From the NCBI RefSeq assembly GCF_900460065.1, contig NZ_UAVD01000029.1, positions 496,001-560,000 on the forward strand: a stretch of DNA of 64,000 nt. The letters are read 5' to 3'. This stretch comes from Streptomyces griseus. GTDB lineage: Bacteria > Actinomycetota > Actinomycetes > Streptomycetales > Streptomycetaceae. The translations under genes and the position numbers were made by a program. Under the pieces are notes generated by a model, which ran no database searches, had not been told where the DNA came from, and worked only from the letters and a program-made list of their open reading frames with translations. Every line of letters begins with the position of its first letter. Within the stretch, counting starts at the first letter, position 1. This document shows positions 25,947-34,745 of this stretch, piece after piece.

Positions 25947-26968
25947 GCGCCCCGGTGATGGTCCGGGCCGCCGACATGGCCGGCGCCCGGCGGATGCTCC
26001 GCGTGGTCGACGCGCTCGGCGCGATGTTCGTCGACCTGGCCGCCGGCCGCACCCGCTCCCCGGCCCGCACGGTCGTCGAGCACGGCGACCGGCGCGTCCT
26101 CCTGGTCAGCCCCGCCGTCTGGGAGCAGCGTGCGGTGGGCAGCGTCAAGGTCACCACGCTCACCCCCGACAACCCGGTGCGCGGCCTGCCGCTGATCCAC
26201 GGGATCGTCGCGCTCACCGACCTGGAGACCGGGCAGATCACCGCGCTCCTGGACGGGGCCGAACTCACCGCCGTGCGCACCGGCGCCGTCGCCGCTCTGG
26301 CGACCCGCCGCTGCACCCCCGACGACGCCGACGACCTGGCGGTGATCGGCGCGGGGGTCCAGGCGCACGCCCTCGTCCGGGCGGTGACGGCGGTACGCCC
26401 GATCCGTACCGTCCGGCTGTACTCGCGCACCCGCGCCCGGGCCGAGAAGCTCGCCGGCCTGATCCGCGACACCGCACCCGGAACCGTCCGCGTGCGGGTC
26501 TGCGACACCGCGAGGGACGCCGTCGCCGACGCGGCGATCATCTGCACGGCCACCTCGACCGACGACTCCGTCCCCGTGGTGCGGGCGGACTGGGTGGCCC
26601 CCGGGGCCCATGTGAACGTGATCGGCGGCACCCACCCGGACGCCGTCGAGCTCGACCCCGCCCTGCTGGCCGACGCCGTGACCGTCGTCGAGGACCGGAC
26701 CGCCGCGCTGGACGGCGCGGGCGAGGTCCGGGCCGCGCTCGCCGACGGCCTGATCAAGGCCGAGGACCTGTACGAACTGGGCGGCCTGGTGAGCGGCGAG
26801 GTCGACGTCACCGGCCGCACCACGGTCCTGCGCACGGTCGGCATGGCCATCGAGGACACCGCCGCCGCGGTGGCGCTGTTCGAGGAGTACCGCACGACCG
26901 AGCAGCAAACCGGCGGCCCGGCCGCCGTTCCGCCGACGAAGGAGGGTGTGCCGGATGGACACGCATGA
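25943..26968 (+). CDS. Ornithine cyclodeaminase / mu-crystallin-family dehydrogenase
   Basis: 341-aa NAD(P)-binding protein with GAELTAVRTGAVAALATR, the Rossmann motif AVIGAGVQAHALVRA, and the family segments YSRTRARAEKL and VNVIGGTHPDAVELD. Members include true cyclodeaminases, alanine dehydrogenases, ketimine reductases and enzymes that reduce C=N or C=C bonds. Ketomemicin-type clusters carry an OCD-like dehydrogenase, so reduction of the unsaturated intermediate is plausible here. Start GTG 25943 overlaps the preceding stop, and the 3' end overlaps the ATP-grasp gene by 14 nt. Confidence 0.88.
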   Translation: MSAPVMVRAADMAGARRMLRVVDALGAMFVDLAAGRTRSPARTVVEHGDRRVLLVSPAVWEQRAVGSVKVTTLTPDNPVRGLPLIHGIVALTDLETGQITALLDGAELTAVRTGAVAALATRRCTPDDADDLAVIGAGVQAHALVRAVTAVRPIRTVRLYSRTRARAEKLAGLIRDTAPGTVRVRVCDTARDAVADAAIICTATSTDDSVPVVRADWVAPGAHVNVIGGTHPDAVELDPALLADAVTVVEDRTAALDGAGEVRAALADGLIKAEDLYELGGLVSGEVDVTGRTTVLRTVGMAIEDTAAAVALFEEYRTTEQQTGGPAAVPPTKEGVPDGHA

Positions 26969-28313
26969 GGAACTCGCTCCCGGGCAGGGGCACCCGTGGT
27001 TCGGCCGGCACCGGCTGAGGCCCGCCGCCCCGGCGGAGACGATCCGCCGGATGCTGCGGCACGAACTGCGGGACACCGGCTGGCCGTACCAGAAGATCCT
27101 TCCCGCCGCGCCGATCGCGATCCCGCGCGCCTCCTACGCCGAGATCTTCCGGGTGAGCCTCGCCCTGGTCGACCTGCTGCGCCGGGCCGCCCTGGAGAGC
27201 GGGCACACCACCGCCGACCGGCTGACGGCCTACGAGATGCCCGCCACCGAGGACCGGCTCTGGCTGCGCGACCCCTTCGTCGAGGAGCGGTACGCCGACT
27301 CCGTGGTGAGGCCGGATCTGGTCATCGGGCCCGACGGGCCGCAGTTCCTGGAGTTCAACGTCAGCGGCGCGCTCGGGGGAGTGGTGGAGACCCAGAGCCG
27401 TCTGTCGGTGTGGCGCGGGCTGCACGCCGATGAGGAGGGCCGGACCCCGTTCCGGTCGCCGAGCCCGTTCGCCGTACGGGCCGAGATGTTCCGGGCGCTC
27501 AGCGCCGAGTCGGCGGTGGCGCCGAGGGTGGCCGTCGTCGGCAGCGCCCGGGTGACGGGCGTGGAGCGGCGGTACTTCGAGATGGAGGCCGACCACTACA
27601 ACAGCCACGGCCTGACCGCACGCTTCTTCGAGCCGGAGGAACTCCACGAGGCCTGGGACTGCGCCCCGCATCTGCGCTATCCCGTCGGCCTGCGGAACTT
27701 CACCATCCCGGACTGGCTCGACGCCGGCCTCGACACCACCCCGGTCCAGGACGCCCTGGACCACGGCTGCCTGCTGGTGGGCACCCAGACGTCGACGTTC
27801 CTGCACAGCAAGCTCACCATGGGGCTGCTGTCCGAGGGACGGCCCTGGATGACCGAGGCCGACCGCGGGCTCGTCGCCCGGTATCTGCCGTGGACACGGA
27901 TCCTCTCCGAGCGCAGGACCGACCGCGGGGGACAGCCCGTCGACCTGGTGCCGTTCGTGCTGAAGAACCGTGAGCGGCTGGTGCTCAAGGCCGCCCTCGG
28001 GGAGAGCGGACGACAGGTGCTCATCGGCCGCCGAACCGAGCAGGCCGCGTGGGAGTCGGCCGTCGGCGAGGCCGCCCGGGGCCGCACCAGCGTGGTCCAG
28101 GAGTTCGTGGAGCCGGCCACCTGCCGGGTGTCGCTGATCGCCGACGGGATCGACGAGCCGTACGACGCCGATGTCGCACCGGTGCTGGGCCCCCTGCTGT
28201 TCGGCGGCCGGCCGGCCGGCCTGTTCTGCCGGTTCTTCGGCGACGGTTCCGCCGGGATCGTCAGCGTCCGGGGCGGAACGAGCAGTTCCGACAACGTGAT
28301 GGTGGCGATCTGA
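26955..28313 (+). CDS. Second circularly permuted ATP-grasp ligase-like protein
   Basis: 452-aa paralogue of the protein at 17395-18786. Shared ordered motifs: QFLEFNVSGALGGVVE, LPWTRIL, ERLVLKAALGESGRQVLIG and SVVQEFVEP. Probably an amide-forming ligase using ATP, with substrates drawn from the operon's aminoketone and an amino acid or cap (inference). ATG 26955 has GGAGG 9 nt upstream; the GTG at 26946 lies too close to that site. It overlaps the OCD-like gene by 14 nt and is followed by an 85-nt gap before the dehydratase gene. Confidence 0.82.
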   Translation: MDTHEELAPGQGHPWFGRHRLRPAAPAETIRRMLRHELRDTGWPYQKILPAAPIAIPRASYAEIFRVSLALVDLLRRAALESGHTTADRLTAYEMPATEDRLWLRDPFVEERYADSVVRPDLVIGPDGPQFLEFNVSGALGGVVETQSRLSVWRGLHADEEGRTPFRSPSPFAVRAEMFRALSAESAVAPRVAVVGSARVTGVERRYFEMEADHYNSHGLTARFFEPEELHEAWDCAPHLRYPVGLRNFTIPDWLDAGLDTTPVQDALDHGCLLVGTQTSTFLHSKLTMGLLSEGRPWMTEADRGLVARYLPWTRILSERRTDRGGQPVDLVPFVLKNRERLVLKAALGESGRQVLIGRRTEQAAWESAVGEAARGRTSVVQEFVEPATCRVSLIADGIDEPYDADVAPVLGPLLFGGRPAGLFCRFFGDGSAGIVSVRGGTSSSDNVMVAI

Positions 28314-28398
28314 CACCGGCCCCGCCCATCCCGCACCGCGTACCGGCGCCCCCGTCCGCGCCGCCACCGACCGAGTGACATCACCGGAGAGATGCCGC

Positions 28399-28953
28399 AT
28401 GACCCTGCGCCACGTCAAGGACAACGAGTACGTCGAGGAACACGGCGGCGACTACGAGGACTTCGAACCGGGCATGGTGATCCGGCACTGGCCGGGCCGT
28501 ACCCTCTCCGAGGCCGACAACACCTGGCTGACCCTGCTGACGATGAACCAGCACCCGCTCCACTTCGACCAGCACTACGGCGCCGGAGCCGAGTACGGAA
28601 AGGTCCTGGTGAACAGCGGCATCACGCTGTGCCTGGTCGGCGGGATGACCGTGCAGGCGCTGTCGGCGCGGGCGGTGGCCAACCTCGGCTGGGACAGGGT
28701 CCGGCTGAAGACTCCCGTCTTCGTCGGCGACACCCTGTACGCGACGAGCCGCATCCTCGACAAACGGCTGTCCCGGTCCCGGCCGGGGCAGGGCATCATC
28801 ACGGTGGAGACGACCGGCACGAAGTCGACGGGAGAGACCGTCATCGTCTTCGAACGGTCCTTCATGGTCCGCTGCCGTGAGCTCCCCGCCCCGCCGACGG
28901 AACGGACCCGCAAGGAGGCGACCACCGCTGTCGAGGGCGCCCCGCCGGCGTGA
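28399..28953 (+). CDS. MaoC-like dehydratase (mesaconyl-CoA hydratase type)
   Basis: 184-aa hot-dog-fold hydratase. The segment TMNQHPLHFDQHYGAGAEYG followed by KVLVNSGIT resembles the active-site region of mesaconyl-CoA hydratase/beta-methylmalyl-CoA dehydratase, which acts beside malyl-CoA lyases. The CitE-like enzyme in the same operon therefore makes a malyl-CoA-type dehydration the best guess. ATG 28399 has GGAGAG about 7 nt upstream; GTG 28375 lacks one. It is the last gene of the pseudopeptide operon, and 112 bp separate it from the next gene. Confidence 0.88.
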   Translation: MTLRHVKDNEYVEEHGGDYEDFEPGMVIRHWPGRTLSEADNTWLTLLTMNQHPLHFDQHYGAGAEYGKVLVNSGITLCLVGGMTVQALSARAVANLGWDRVRLKTPVFVGDTLYATSRILDKRLSRSRPGQGIITVETTGTKSTGETVIVFERSFMVRCRELPAPPTERTRKEATTAVEGAPPA

Positions 28954-29053
28954 CGCACGCGCCCCACGGTCCCGGCAGCGCCCCCGGCCCCGCTCGGTTC
29001 ACGGGCGGCCCACGCCCGGCCGCCCGTGAACTGCGACCCGCACACCCCGCGGC

Positions 29054-29059
29054 TACGCT
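29054..29059 (+). promoter_or_regulatory. Possible -10 box for a leaderless transcript
   Basis: TACGCT lies 6 nt before ATG 29066, which has no Shine-Dalgarno sequence. This spacing is what leaderless Streptomyces genes show. No -35 element is clear. Confidence 0.4.
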
Positions 29060-29065
29060 CGGACC

Positions 29066-29515
29066 ATGGAAGACAGCGGAGCCGGCTCCGTGCCGCCGCC
29101 GAACGGCGCCGACGTCCAGGACCCCGCGGCACAGGCCCGGCTCGTCGCCCTGGTGGCGGAGTGGTCCGCCGCGATCGTCTCGAACGACGTGTCGAGGATC
29201 AGGGCGTTCATGGCGGAGGAGTGGGTCATCGTCTCCGAGTCCGGCATCACGGACCGGGACGCGTTCCTCGGCTTCGTCGCGTCCGGCGACCTGACCCACT
29301 CGGCGATGCGGTCCATCAGCCCGCCGAGGGTCCGCGTCCACCGGGACACCGCCACCGTCACCGCGCGGATGACGAACACGGCCCACTACGCCGGCCGCCG
29401 CTTCGACGCCGACGAATGGGTCACCGACGTCTTCGTCCGACGCGAGGGCCTGTGGCTGTGCGTGCTCACCCACATCACCTCCGCCGCCCCGACGGACCCC
29501 GCGCCCGCCGTATGA
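29066..29515 (+). CDS. NTF2-like / DUF4440-type protein
   Basis: 149-aa protein of the SnoaL/NTF2-like fold (DUF4440 pattern): WSAAIVSNDVSRIRAFMAEEW, then VRVHRDTATVTARM and DEWVTDVFVRREGLWLCVLTHI. Such cone-shaped folds act as small-molecule binding proteins, isomerases or hydrolases; no catalytic set stands out. It overlaps the following exporter gene (ATGA), so the two are probably co-translated. No link to the pseudopeptide operon beyond adjacency. Confidence 0.85.
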   Translation: MEDSGAGSVPPPNGADVQDPAAQARLVALVAEWSAAIVSNDVSRIRAFMAEEWVIVSESGITDRDAFLGFVASGDLTHSAMRSISPPRVRVHRDTATVTARMTNTAHYAGRRFDADEWVTDVFVRREGLWLCVLTHITSAAPTDPAPAV

Positions 29516-30720
29516 GCCGGACGACGCCCGACTCCGCGCACCGGCGGAAACGCCTCGGCTACCCGGCCGCGGCGGCCGTCTTCGCCGTCGGCATGGCGGG
29601 CACCACGCTCCCGACCCCGCTCTACGGCCTCTACCGGGAACATCTGGGCTTCTCCGAGCTGATGGTGACGGTGGTGTTCGCCGTCTACGCGCTCGGGGTG
29701 ATCGCCACCCTGCTGCTGGCCGGGAACGTCTCCGACGAAGCGGGGCGGCGGCCCGTCCTCCTGGCCGCCCTGGGCTTCTCGGCGGCCAGCGCCCTCTGCT
29801 TACTCTTCGAGGGCGGGCTCCCCGCCCTGCTCGCCGGACGTCTCCTCTCCGGGTTCGCGGCCGGCCTGCTGAGCGGCGCGGCGACGGTCACGGTGATGGA
29901 ACTGGCCCCGCCGGGACGCGCGGCCCGGGCGGGACTGGCCGCGACCGCCGCGAACATGGGCGGCCTGGGGTGCGGGCCGCTGCTGTCCGGGCTGCTCGCC
30001 GAGTACGCCCCCTGGCCCCTGCGGCTCCCCTTCGTCGTACATCTGGCGCTGATCGCGGTCGCCGCCGTACTCACCTGGTTCCTCCCCGAGACGGTCGCCT
30101 CCGCCCGGGTACGGGGAGTACGACTGCGGCCCCAGGGACTGGCCGTCCCGCCCACGATGCGCGGCGTGTTCGCCACCTCGGCCCTGGCCGCCTTCGCCGG
30201 TTTCTCCCTGCTGGGCCTGTTCACCGCCGTCGCCCCCGCGTTCGTCGCCGAGACGCTCGACGTGCACAACCTGGCCCTGACGGGACTCGTCGTCTTCTCC
30301 GTCTTCCTCGCCTCGACGGCCGGGCAGGCGCTCATGGGACGGGTCGGCGAACGACGGGCCCTGCCGGGCGGCTGCTTCGTCCTGGTCGGGGGCCTTCTCC
30401 TGGTGGGCGCCTCGCTGCTGTTCACCTCGCTTCCCCTGCTCGTCGCCGGTGCGCTCTGCGGCGGCCTCGGCCAGGGGCTCGCGTTCCGGGGCGCGGTGAC
30501 GGCGATCAGCGCCGCCGCGCCGGCCGAGCACCGGGCCGCGACCGTCTCCGCCTTCTTCGTCATCGCCTACCTGGGCATCTCCCTGCCCGTGGTCGGCGTC
30601 GGCGCCCTCACCCTGGGCATCGGCCTGAGGAACGCCGGGCTGACCTTCGCCGGGTGTGTGCTGGCGCTCGCCCTGGGCGTCGGCCTGTACCTGGCACGCA
30701 GACCTCCCGCACCCCGGTGA
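29512..30720 (+). CDS. MFS transporter (sugar/drug exporter-like)
   Basis: 402-aa integral membrane protein with about 12 predicted helices and the MFS loop GNVSDEAGRRPVL after helix 2. The N-terminal PTPLYGLYREHLGFS is typical of a common Streptomyces MFS group of unknown substrate. ATG 29512 overlaps the NTF2-like stop. An in-frame TTA codon at 29800-29802 (CLLF region) marks it as a possible bldA-dependent gene. Confidence 0.9.
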   Translation: MSRTTPDSAHRRKRLGYPAAAAVFAVGMAGTTLPTPLYGLYREHLGFSELMVTVVFAVYALGVIATLLLAGNVSDEAGRRPVLLAALGFSAASALCLLFEGGLPALLAGRLLSGFAAGLLSGAATVTVMELAPPGRAARAGLAATAANMGGLGCGPLLSGLLAEYAPWPLRLPFVVHLALIAVAAVLTWFLPETVASARVRGVRLRPQGLAVPPTMRGVFATSALAAFAGFSLLGLFTAVAPAFVAETLDVHNLALTGLVVFSVFLASTAGQALMGRVGERRALPGGCFVLVGGLLLVGASLLFTSLPLLVAGALCGGLGQGLAFRGAVTAISAAAPAEHRAATVSAFFVIAYLGISLPVVGVGALTLGIGLRNAGLTFAGCVLALALGVGLYLARRPPAPR

Positions 30721-30796
30721 CACACCCGGGACAGCCCTGGACGGCGTACCGGAAAACCCTTGCCGCCGACGTCGATCACGGTGCGAGACTGGCCCC

Positions 30797-31462
30797 GTGG
30801 ACACAGCGACGCGCCTCCGGCAGACGGTCATCTCCTGGGCCGCGGGCGACGCGGACACGCCCGCGCCCGCCCAGGCCGGGGCCGCCCGCGCGCTGGCGGC
30901 CGAGCTGAGCCTGCGCACCGTGGTGCTCGTCGAGGGCGTCAGCGACCGGGCGGCGGTCGAGGCCCTCGCCGAACGCCGGGGCCGCACCCTGAGCGCCGAG
31001 GGCGTCGTGGTCGTGCCGCTCGGGGGAGCCACCAGCATCACCCGCTACCTGCGCCTGCTGGGGCCGCACGGCCTCGACGCCCGGCCCGCGGGCCTGTGCG
31101 ACGCGGCGGAGGAGCACTTCTTCCGCCAGGGCCTGGAGCGGACCGGCTTCGGCGCCGCCCGCACCCCGGGCGACCTGGCGGCGCTGGGCTTCTTCACCTG
31201 CCGCGCCGACCTGGAGGACGAGCTGATCCGGGCGCTCGGCGCGGACGGCGTCCAGCAGGTCGTCGACGACCAGGGGGACCTGCGCACCTTCCGGATCTTC
31301 CAACGGCAGCCCGCCCAACGGGAGCGGCCGGTCGAGGCGCAGCTGCGGCGTTTCATGGGGACCATCGGCGGCCGCAAGGAGCACTACGCGCGAGCGCTGG
31401 CGGACGCGCTGGACCTCGCACGTCTGCCGGAACCGCTGGACGGGCTCCTCTCCCACATCTGA
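30797..31462 (+). CDS. TOPRIM-domain protein (OLD-nuclease-like)
   Basis: About 221-aa soluble protein with a TOPRIM core: TVVLVEGVSDRAAVEALAER (acidic Glu of the first motif) followed by VVVPLGGATSITRYL, then a partner acidic segment LCDAAEEHF. No ATPase domain is attached, unlike full OLD proteins. TOPRIM domains perform Mg-dependent phosphoester chemistry in nucleases, topoisomerases and primases; the substrate is unknown. The GTG start at 30797 lacks a clear ribosome binding site and may be leaderless. It converges with the iron transporter operon across a strong terminator. Confidence 0.8.
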   Translation: MDTATRLRQTVISWAAGDADTPAPAQAGAARALAAELSLRTVVLVEGVSDRAAVEALAERRGRTLSAEGVVVVPLGGATSITRYLRLLGPHGLDARPAGLCDAAEEHFFRQGLERTGFGAARTPGDLAALGFFTCRADLEDELIRALGADGVQQVVDDQGDLRTFRIFQRQPAQRERPVEAQLRRFMGTIGGRKEHYARALADALDLARLPEPLDGLLSHI

Positions 31463-31560
31463 CCGGGGCACACGGACCAGGGCGCCCTGCGCCACCCCGC
31501 CCGAGCGGCCGCACGACCACCGGTCGAGCCGCTTCCACGGCTGCCCCACCGGGGAACGCC

Positions 31561-31591
31561 GGAGCCGCGCGGTCGAGGACCGCGCGGCTCC
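31561..31591. terminator. Bidirectional hairpin terminator between convergent genes
   Basis: GGAGCCGCGCGGTC at 31561-31574 and its exact complement at 31578-31591 form a 14-bp stem with a 3-nt loop. It lies between the TOPRIM gene and the end of the siderophore permease gene. There is no U-run, as is usual in Streptomyces. Confidence 0.8.
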
Positions 31592-31612
31592 ATGACCGGG
31601 ACAGTCTCCCGT

Positions 31613-33760
31613 TCACCCCTCGCGTCGCGACCGCCAGAGCAGCCAGATGAAGTACGGGGCGCCGATCACGGCCGTCAGCAGTCCGACCGGGATCTGGGCC
31701 GGGGCGATGATCGCCCGGCCGACCAGGTCCGACACGACCACCAGCAGCGCGCCGAGCAGCGCGCTCACCGGAATCACCCGTGTGTGGCGGCGGCCCACCA
31801 GGGCACGTGCCGCGTGCGGGGCGACGAGGCCGACGAACCCGATCACACCGACCGCCGCCACGGCGCCCGCCGTCAGGAGCACGGCCAGGCTCAGCAGCGC
31901 CAGCCGGGTCGCGCCGATCCGCACTCCGAGCAGGGCGGGCGTCTCGTCGTCCAGCCCGATCAGGTCCAGCTCACGGCGCATCAGCGCGAGGGCGGGCAGC
32001 GCCACGACCAGACCCACCAGCACCGGGATCAGCTCGGGGAACGTCCGCCCGTACGTCGAACCGCCGAGCCAGGCCAGCGCCTTGGTCTCGTTGTACGGGT
32101 CGGTGAGCACGATCAGCAGACTCACGAAGGCGCCCGCACCGGCCTGCACGCCGATGCCGATCAGCACCAGGCGGTTCTGTTCCAGCCCCCGGCGTGCGGC
32201 GAGACCGAACACCAGCGCCGCGGCGGCCGTCGCGCCGGCCAGCGCGGAGCCGCCGATCAGCCAGAAGCTCGCGAGCGGGACGACGGTGAGGACGGCGACC
32301 GCCCCGACTCCCGCCCCGCTGACGACGCCGAGGACGCCCGGCTCCGCCAGCGGATTGCGCGACACGGCCTGGACGACGGCCCCCGCCACGGCGAGCGCCG
32401 CACCGGCCAGCAGGGCCGCGGCGACCCGGGGGACGCGGGTGTCGAGCACGTAGCCGACGAACTGCCCCGCCCGGCCGGTGAGCCAGTTGCCCACATCGCC
32501 CAGGAGCAGCGTCGCGTCGCCGAACAGCGTCGCCGCCACCACCGCGCCGAGGAGCCCCACGGAGGTCGCCACCAGGGTGAGGACGAACGCCCGCCGGCTG
32601 CGCAGCCGGGCGAACGCCGTCGAGCCGCTGTCCGTGCCCATGTCGCGCGACCGGTAGGCGAGGACGATGAGGACGAGCGCGCCGAAGCAGGTCGTGACGA
32701 TGCCGGTCGGGACCTCGGCCCCCGCCTGGGCGCCGAACACCGCACGCAGCAGCACATCCGCGCCGAGCACCACGAGCACACCCGCGAGCGCCGACGCGGG
32801 GATGAACGCGTGGTGCCGCACCAGCCCCGGGATCCAGGTGCTGAGCAGGCGGACCACGGCGGGCGCGCACAGGCCGACGAAGCCGACCGGGCCGGCGACC
32901 GCCACGGACACCGCCGCCAGCAGCACCGCGAGGATGACGGCGATGCTGCGCGTCAGCCGGGGGCTCACGCCCACGACCGCGGCTCCGTCGTCGCCGAGGG
33001 CCAGGATGTCCAGCCGCCGGCCCATCAGCATCAGTCCGGCGAACGCCACGAGTGCGACCGGGGTGAGCCGGTCGATGGACTGCATGCCGATCTGGGCGAG
33101 CGAACCATTGCCCCAGGCGAACAGCCCGGTCGTCTGCTGGGAGCGCAGGAGCAGCAGCATCCCGCTCAGCCCCGACAGGGCGAGCGTGAGCGCCGAACCC
33201 GCCAGCACCAGCCGGATCGGTCCGGCCCCCGCCCGGGACAGGCCGAGGACGACGCCCGCCGCCAGCAGCCCGCCGAGGAAGGCCGTGGCCCCGGCCGGCA
33301 GCGCGGGGAGCGTGATGCCGAACGCGGCGACGGCGACCACCGCGAGGTACGCGCCCGCGTTGACGGCGAGCGTGTCGGGGGAGGCCAGCATGTTGCGCGA
33401 CACCGACTGGAGGGCCGCGCCCGCCGCGCCCAGCGCACAGCCGACCAGCAGCCCCGCGGCCAGCCGGGGCAGCCGGGAGTCCAGGACCACGGCGGCCGTC
33501 TGCTCGTCGGCGGTCCGGTCGGAGGCCGCTCCGGTCGCCAACTGCCAGAGCGTGTGCAGATCGACGGCGGCGGTGCCCTGGCCCACGTGCACGATCGCGA
33601 GTGCGGCCAGTGCGACGATTCCCGTGATCGCGAGGAGGAGCATCCGGCCGCGACGGGCCGGTGGGCCGGCCGCCACCGGGGGCTCGGCCCCGGCCGGACC
33701 GGCCGCGCCCGCCCCCGTCTTCACGGGGGCGGGCGGGGCGGTTGTGGTGCGTGTGCTCAT
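31613..33760 (-). CDS. Fused FecCD-type siderophore ABC permease (FhuB-like)
   Basis: 715-aa membrane protein made of two FecCD permease halves in tandem, as in FhuB. Each half repeats LPRLAAGLLVGCALG/VPRVAAALLAGAALA, AVSRN(M/P)LA and GFVGL(C/V)AP. About 20 membrane helices are expected. It would form the channel for ferric-siderophore import with the binding protein and ATPase encoded just upstream. The order in the operon is ATPase, binding protein, permease; only 2 nt separate it from the binding-protein gene. Confidence 0.95.
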   Translation of the reverse strand: MSTRTTTAPPAPVKTGAGAAGPAGAEPPVAAGPPARRGRMLLLAITGIVALAALAIVHVGQGTAAVDLHTLWQLATGAASDRTADEQTAAVVLDSRLPRLAAGLLVGCALGAAGAALQSVSRNMLASPDTLAVNAGAYLAVVAVAAFGITLPALPAGATAFLGGLLAAGVVLGLSRAGAGPIRLVLAGSALTLALSGLSGMLLLLRSQQTTGLFAWGNGSLAQIGMQSIDRLTPVALVAFAGLMLMGRRLDILALGDDGAAVVGVSPRLTRSIAVILAVLLAAVSVAVAGPVGFVGLCAPAVVRLLSTWIPGLVRHHAFIPASALAGVLVVLGADVLLRAVFGAQAGAEVPTGIVTTCFGALVLIVLAYRSRDMGTDSGSTAFARLRSRRAFVLTLVATSVGLLGAVVAATLFGDATLLLGDVGNWLTGRAGQFVGYVLDTRVPRVAAALLAGAALAVAGAVVQAVSRNPLAEPGVLGVVSGAGVGAVAVLTVVPLASFWLIGGSALAGATAAAALVFGLAARRGLEQNRLVLIGIGVQAGAGAFVSLLIVLTDPYNETKALAWLGGSTYGRTFPELIPVLVGLVVALPALALMRRELDLIGLDDETPALLGVRIGATRLALLSLAVLLTAGAVAAVGVIGFVGLVAPHAARALVGRRHTRVIPVSALLGALLVVVSDLVGRAIIAPAQIPVGLLTAVIGAPYFIWLLWRSRREG

Positions 33761-33762
33761 CG

Positions 33763-34737
33763 TCAGGCGGTCAGCGCGCCGACGAGGGCGTCGATGTACT
33801 CACGCATCGACGCGGTGCCGCCGAACATCCAGATGCCGTCGGGCAGCCGGTGGACCTCGTCGTTCTTGACGAACGGGAGGGACTTCCACACCGCGTTGTC
33901 CTTGAGCCCGTCGGCGAACGGGTCGCCGCCGTCGGAGTCGTTGGCGATGTACGCGAACCGCGCGTCGCCGATCTTCGTGAGGCCCTCGACGTCGGTCGCC
34001 GCCAGGCCGTAGGCCGCGTCGCCCTTCAGCTTCCACGGGTCGACGAGGCCGAGTTCGGTGTTGACGTCGGAGAGCAGCGAGCCCTTGACGTACGGGCGGA
34101 CCGAGACCTGGTTGCCCTCCTGCCAGCCGTCGGCGAAGGCGACCTTCTCGCCGTCGAGACCGGCGTCCGCGAGCTTCTTCTTGCCGTCCGCGACGGCCTT
34201 GCGGAAGGAGTCGACCTCGGACTCGGCCTTGTCCTCGTTGCCGGTGGCCTTGCCGATGAGTTCGACGGTGTCGACCATCTGGTCGATCTGCCGGCTCGCG
34301 TCGGCCGAGCGCACCACGGCGACCGGGGCGGCCTTGGACAGCTGCGCGATGGCGGAGTCGGACAGGTCGGTGGTGGCGAGGATGAGGTCGGGCTTGAGGC
34401 TCGCGACGGTGGCGACGCTGGGCTCGCCGCGGGTGCCTATGTCCTTGATGCCCTTGGCCAGCGGCGCGGCCGTGTTGTACGCGGTGTAGCCCTTGACGTC
34501 GGCCACGCCGACCGGCTGGACGCCGAGGGTCACGAGCGACTCGACGACGTTCCACTCGGTGCCGACGACGCGTTCGGCCGGACCGTCGAGCGTGATCTTC
34601 TTCCCGCGGGCGTCGGTGATCGTCACCGCGCTGTCCTTGGCGGACTCCTTCTTCGGCGCCTCGGTGGTGCCGCAGGCCGTGAGGGCGAGCGCGGCCGCGG
34701 CGGCGAGGACGGGCCACGTCAGGTGCTGGTTCTTCAT
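33763..34737 (-). CDS. Iron-siderophore ABC transporter substrate-binding lipoprotein
   Basis: 324-aa FecB/BtuF-type binding protein. A lipoprotein signal peptide ends in the lipobox LTAC (Cys about 22). The mature part shows the expected two-lobed pattern (ITLDGPAERVVGTEWNVVESL, LKPDLILATTDLS). It captures the ferric siderophore outside the membrane and delivers it to the fused permease. The gene sits 8 nt after the ATPase gene and 2 nt before the permease gene. Confidence 0.95.
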   Translation of the reverse strand: MKNQHLTWPVLAAAAALALTACGTTEAPKKESAKDSAVTITDARGKKITLDGPAERVVGTEWNVVESLVTLGVQPVGVADVKGYTAYNTAAPLAKGIKDIGTRGEPSVATVASLKPDLILATTDLSDSAIAQLSKAAPVAVVRSADASRQIDQMVDTVELIGKATGNEDKAESEVDSFRKAVADGKKKLADAGLDGEKVAFADGWQEGNQVSVRPYVKGSLLSDVNTELGLVDPWKLKGDAAYGLAATDVEGLTKIGDARFAYIANDSDGGDPFADGLKDNAVWKSLPFVKNDEVHRLPDGIWMFGGTASMREYIDALVGALTA

Positions 34738-34745
34738 GGGGGTGT

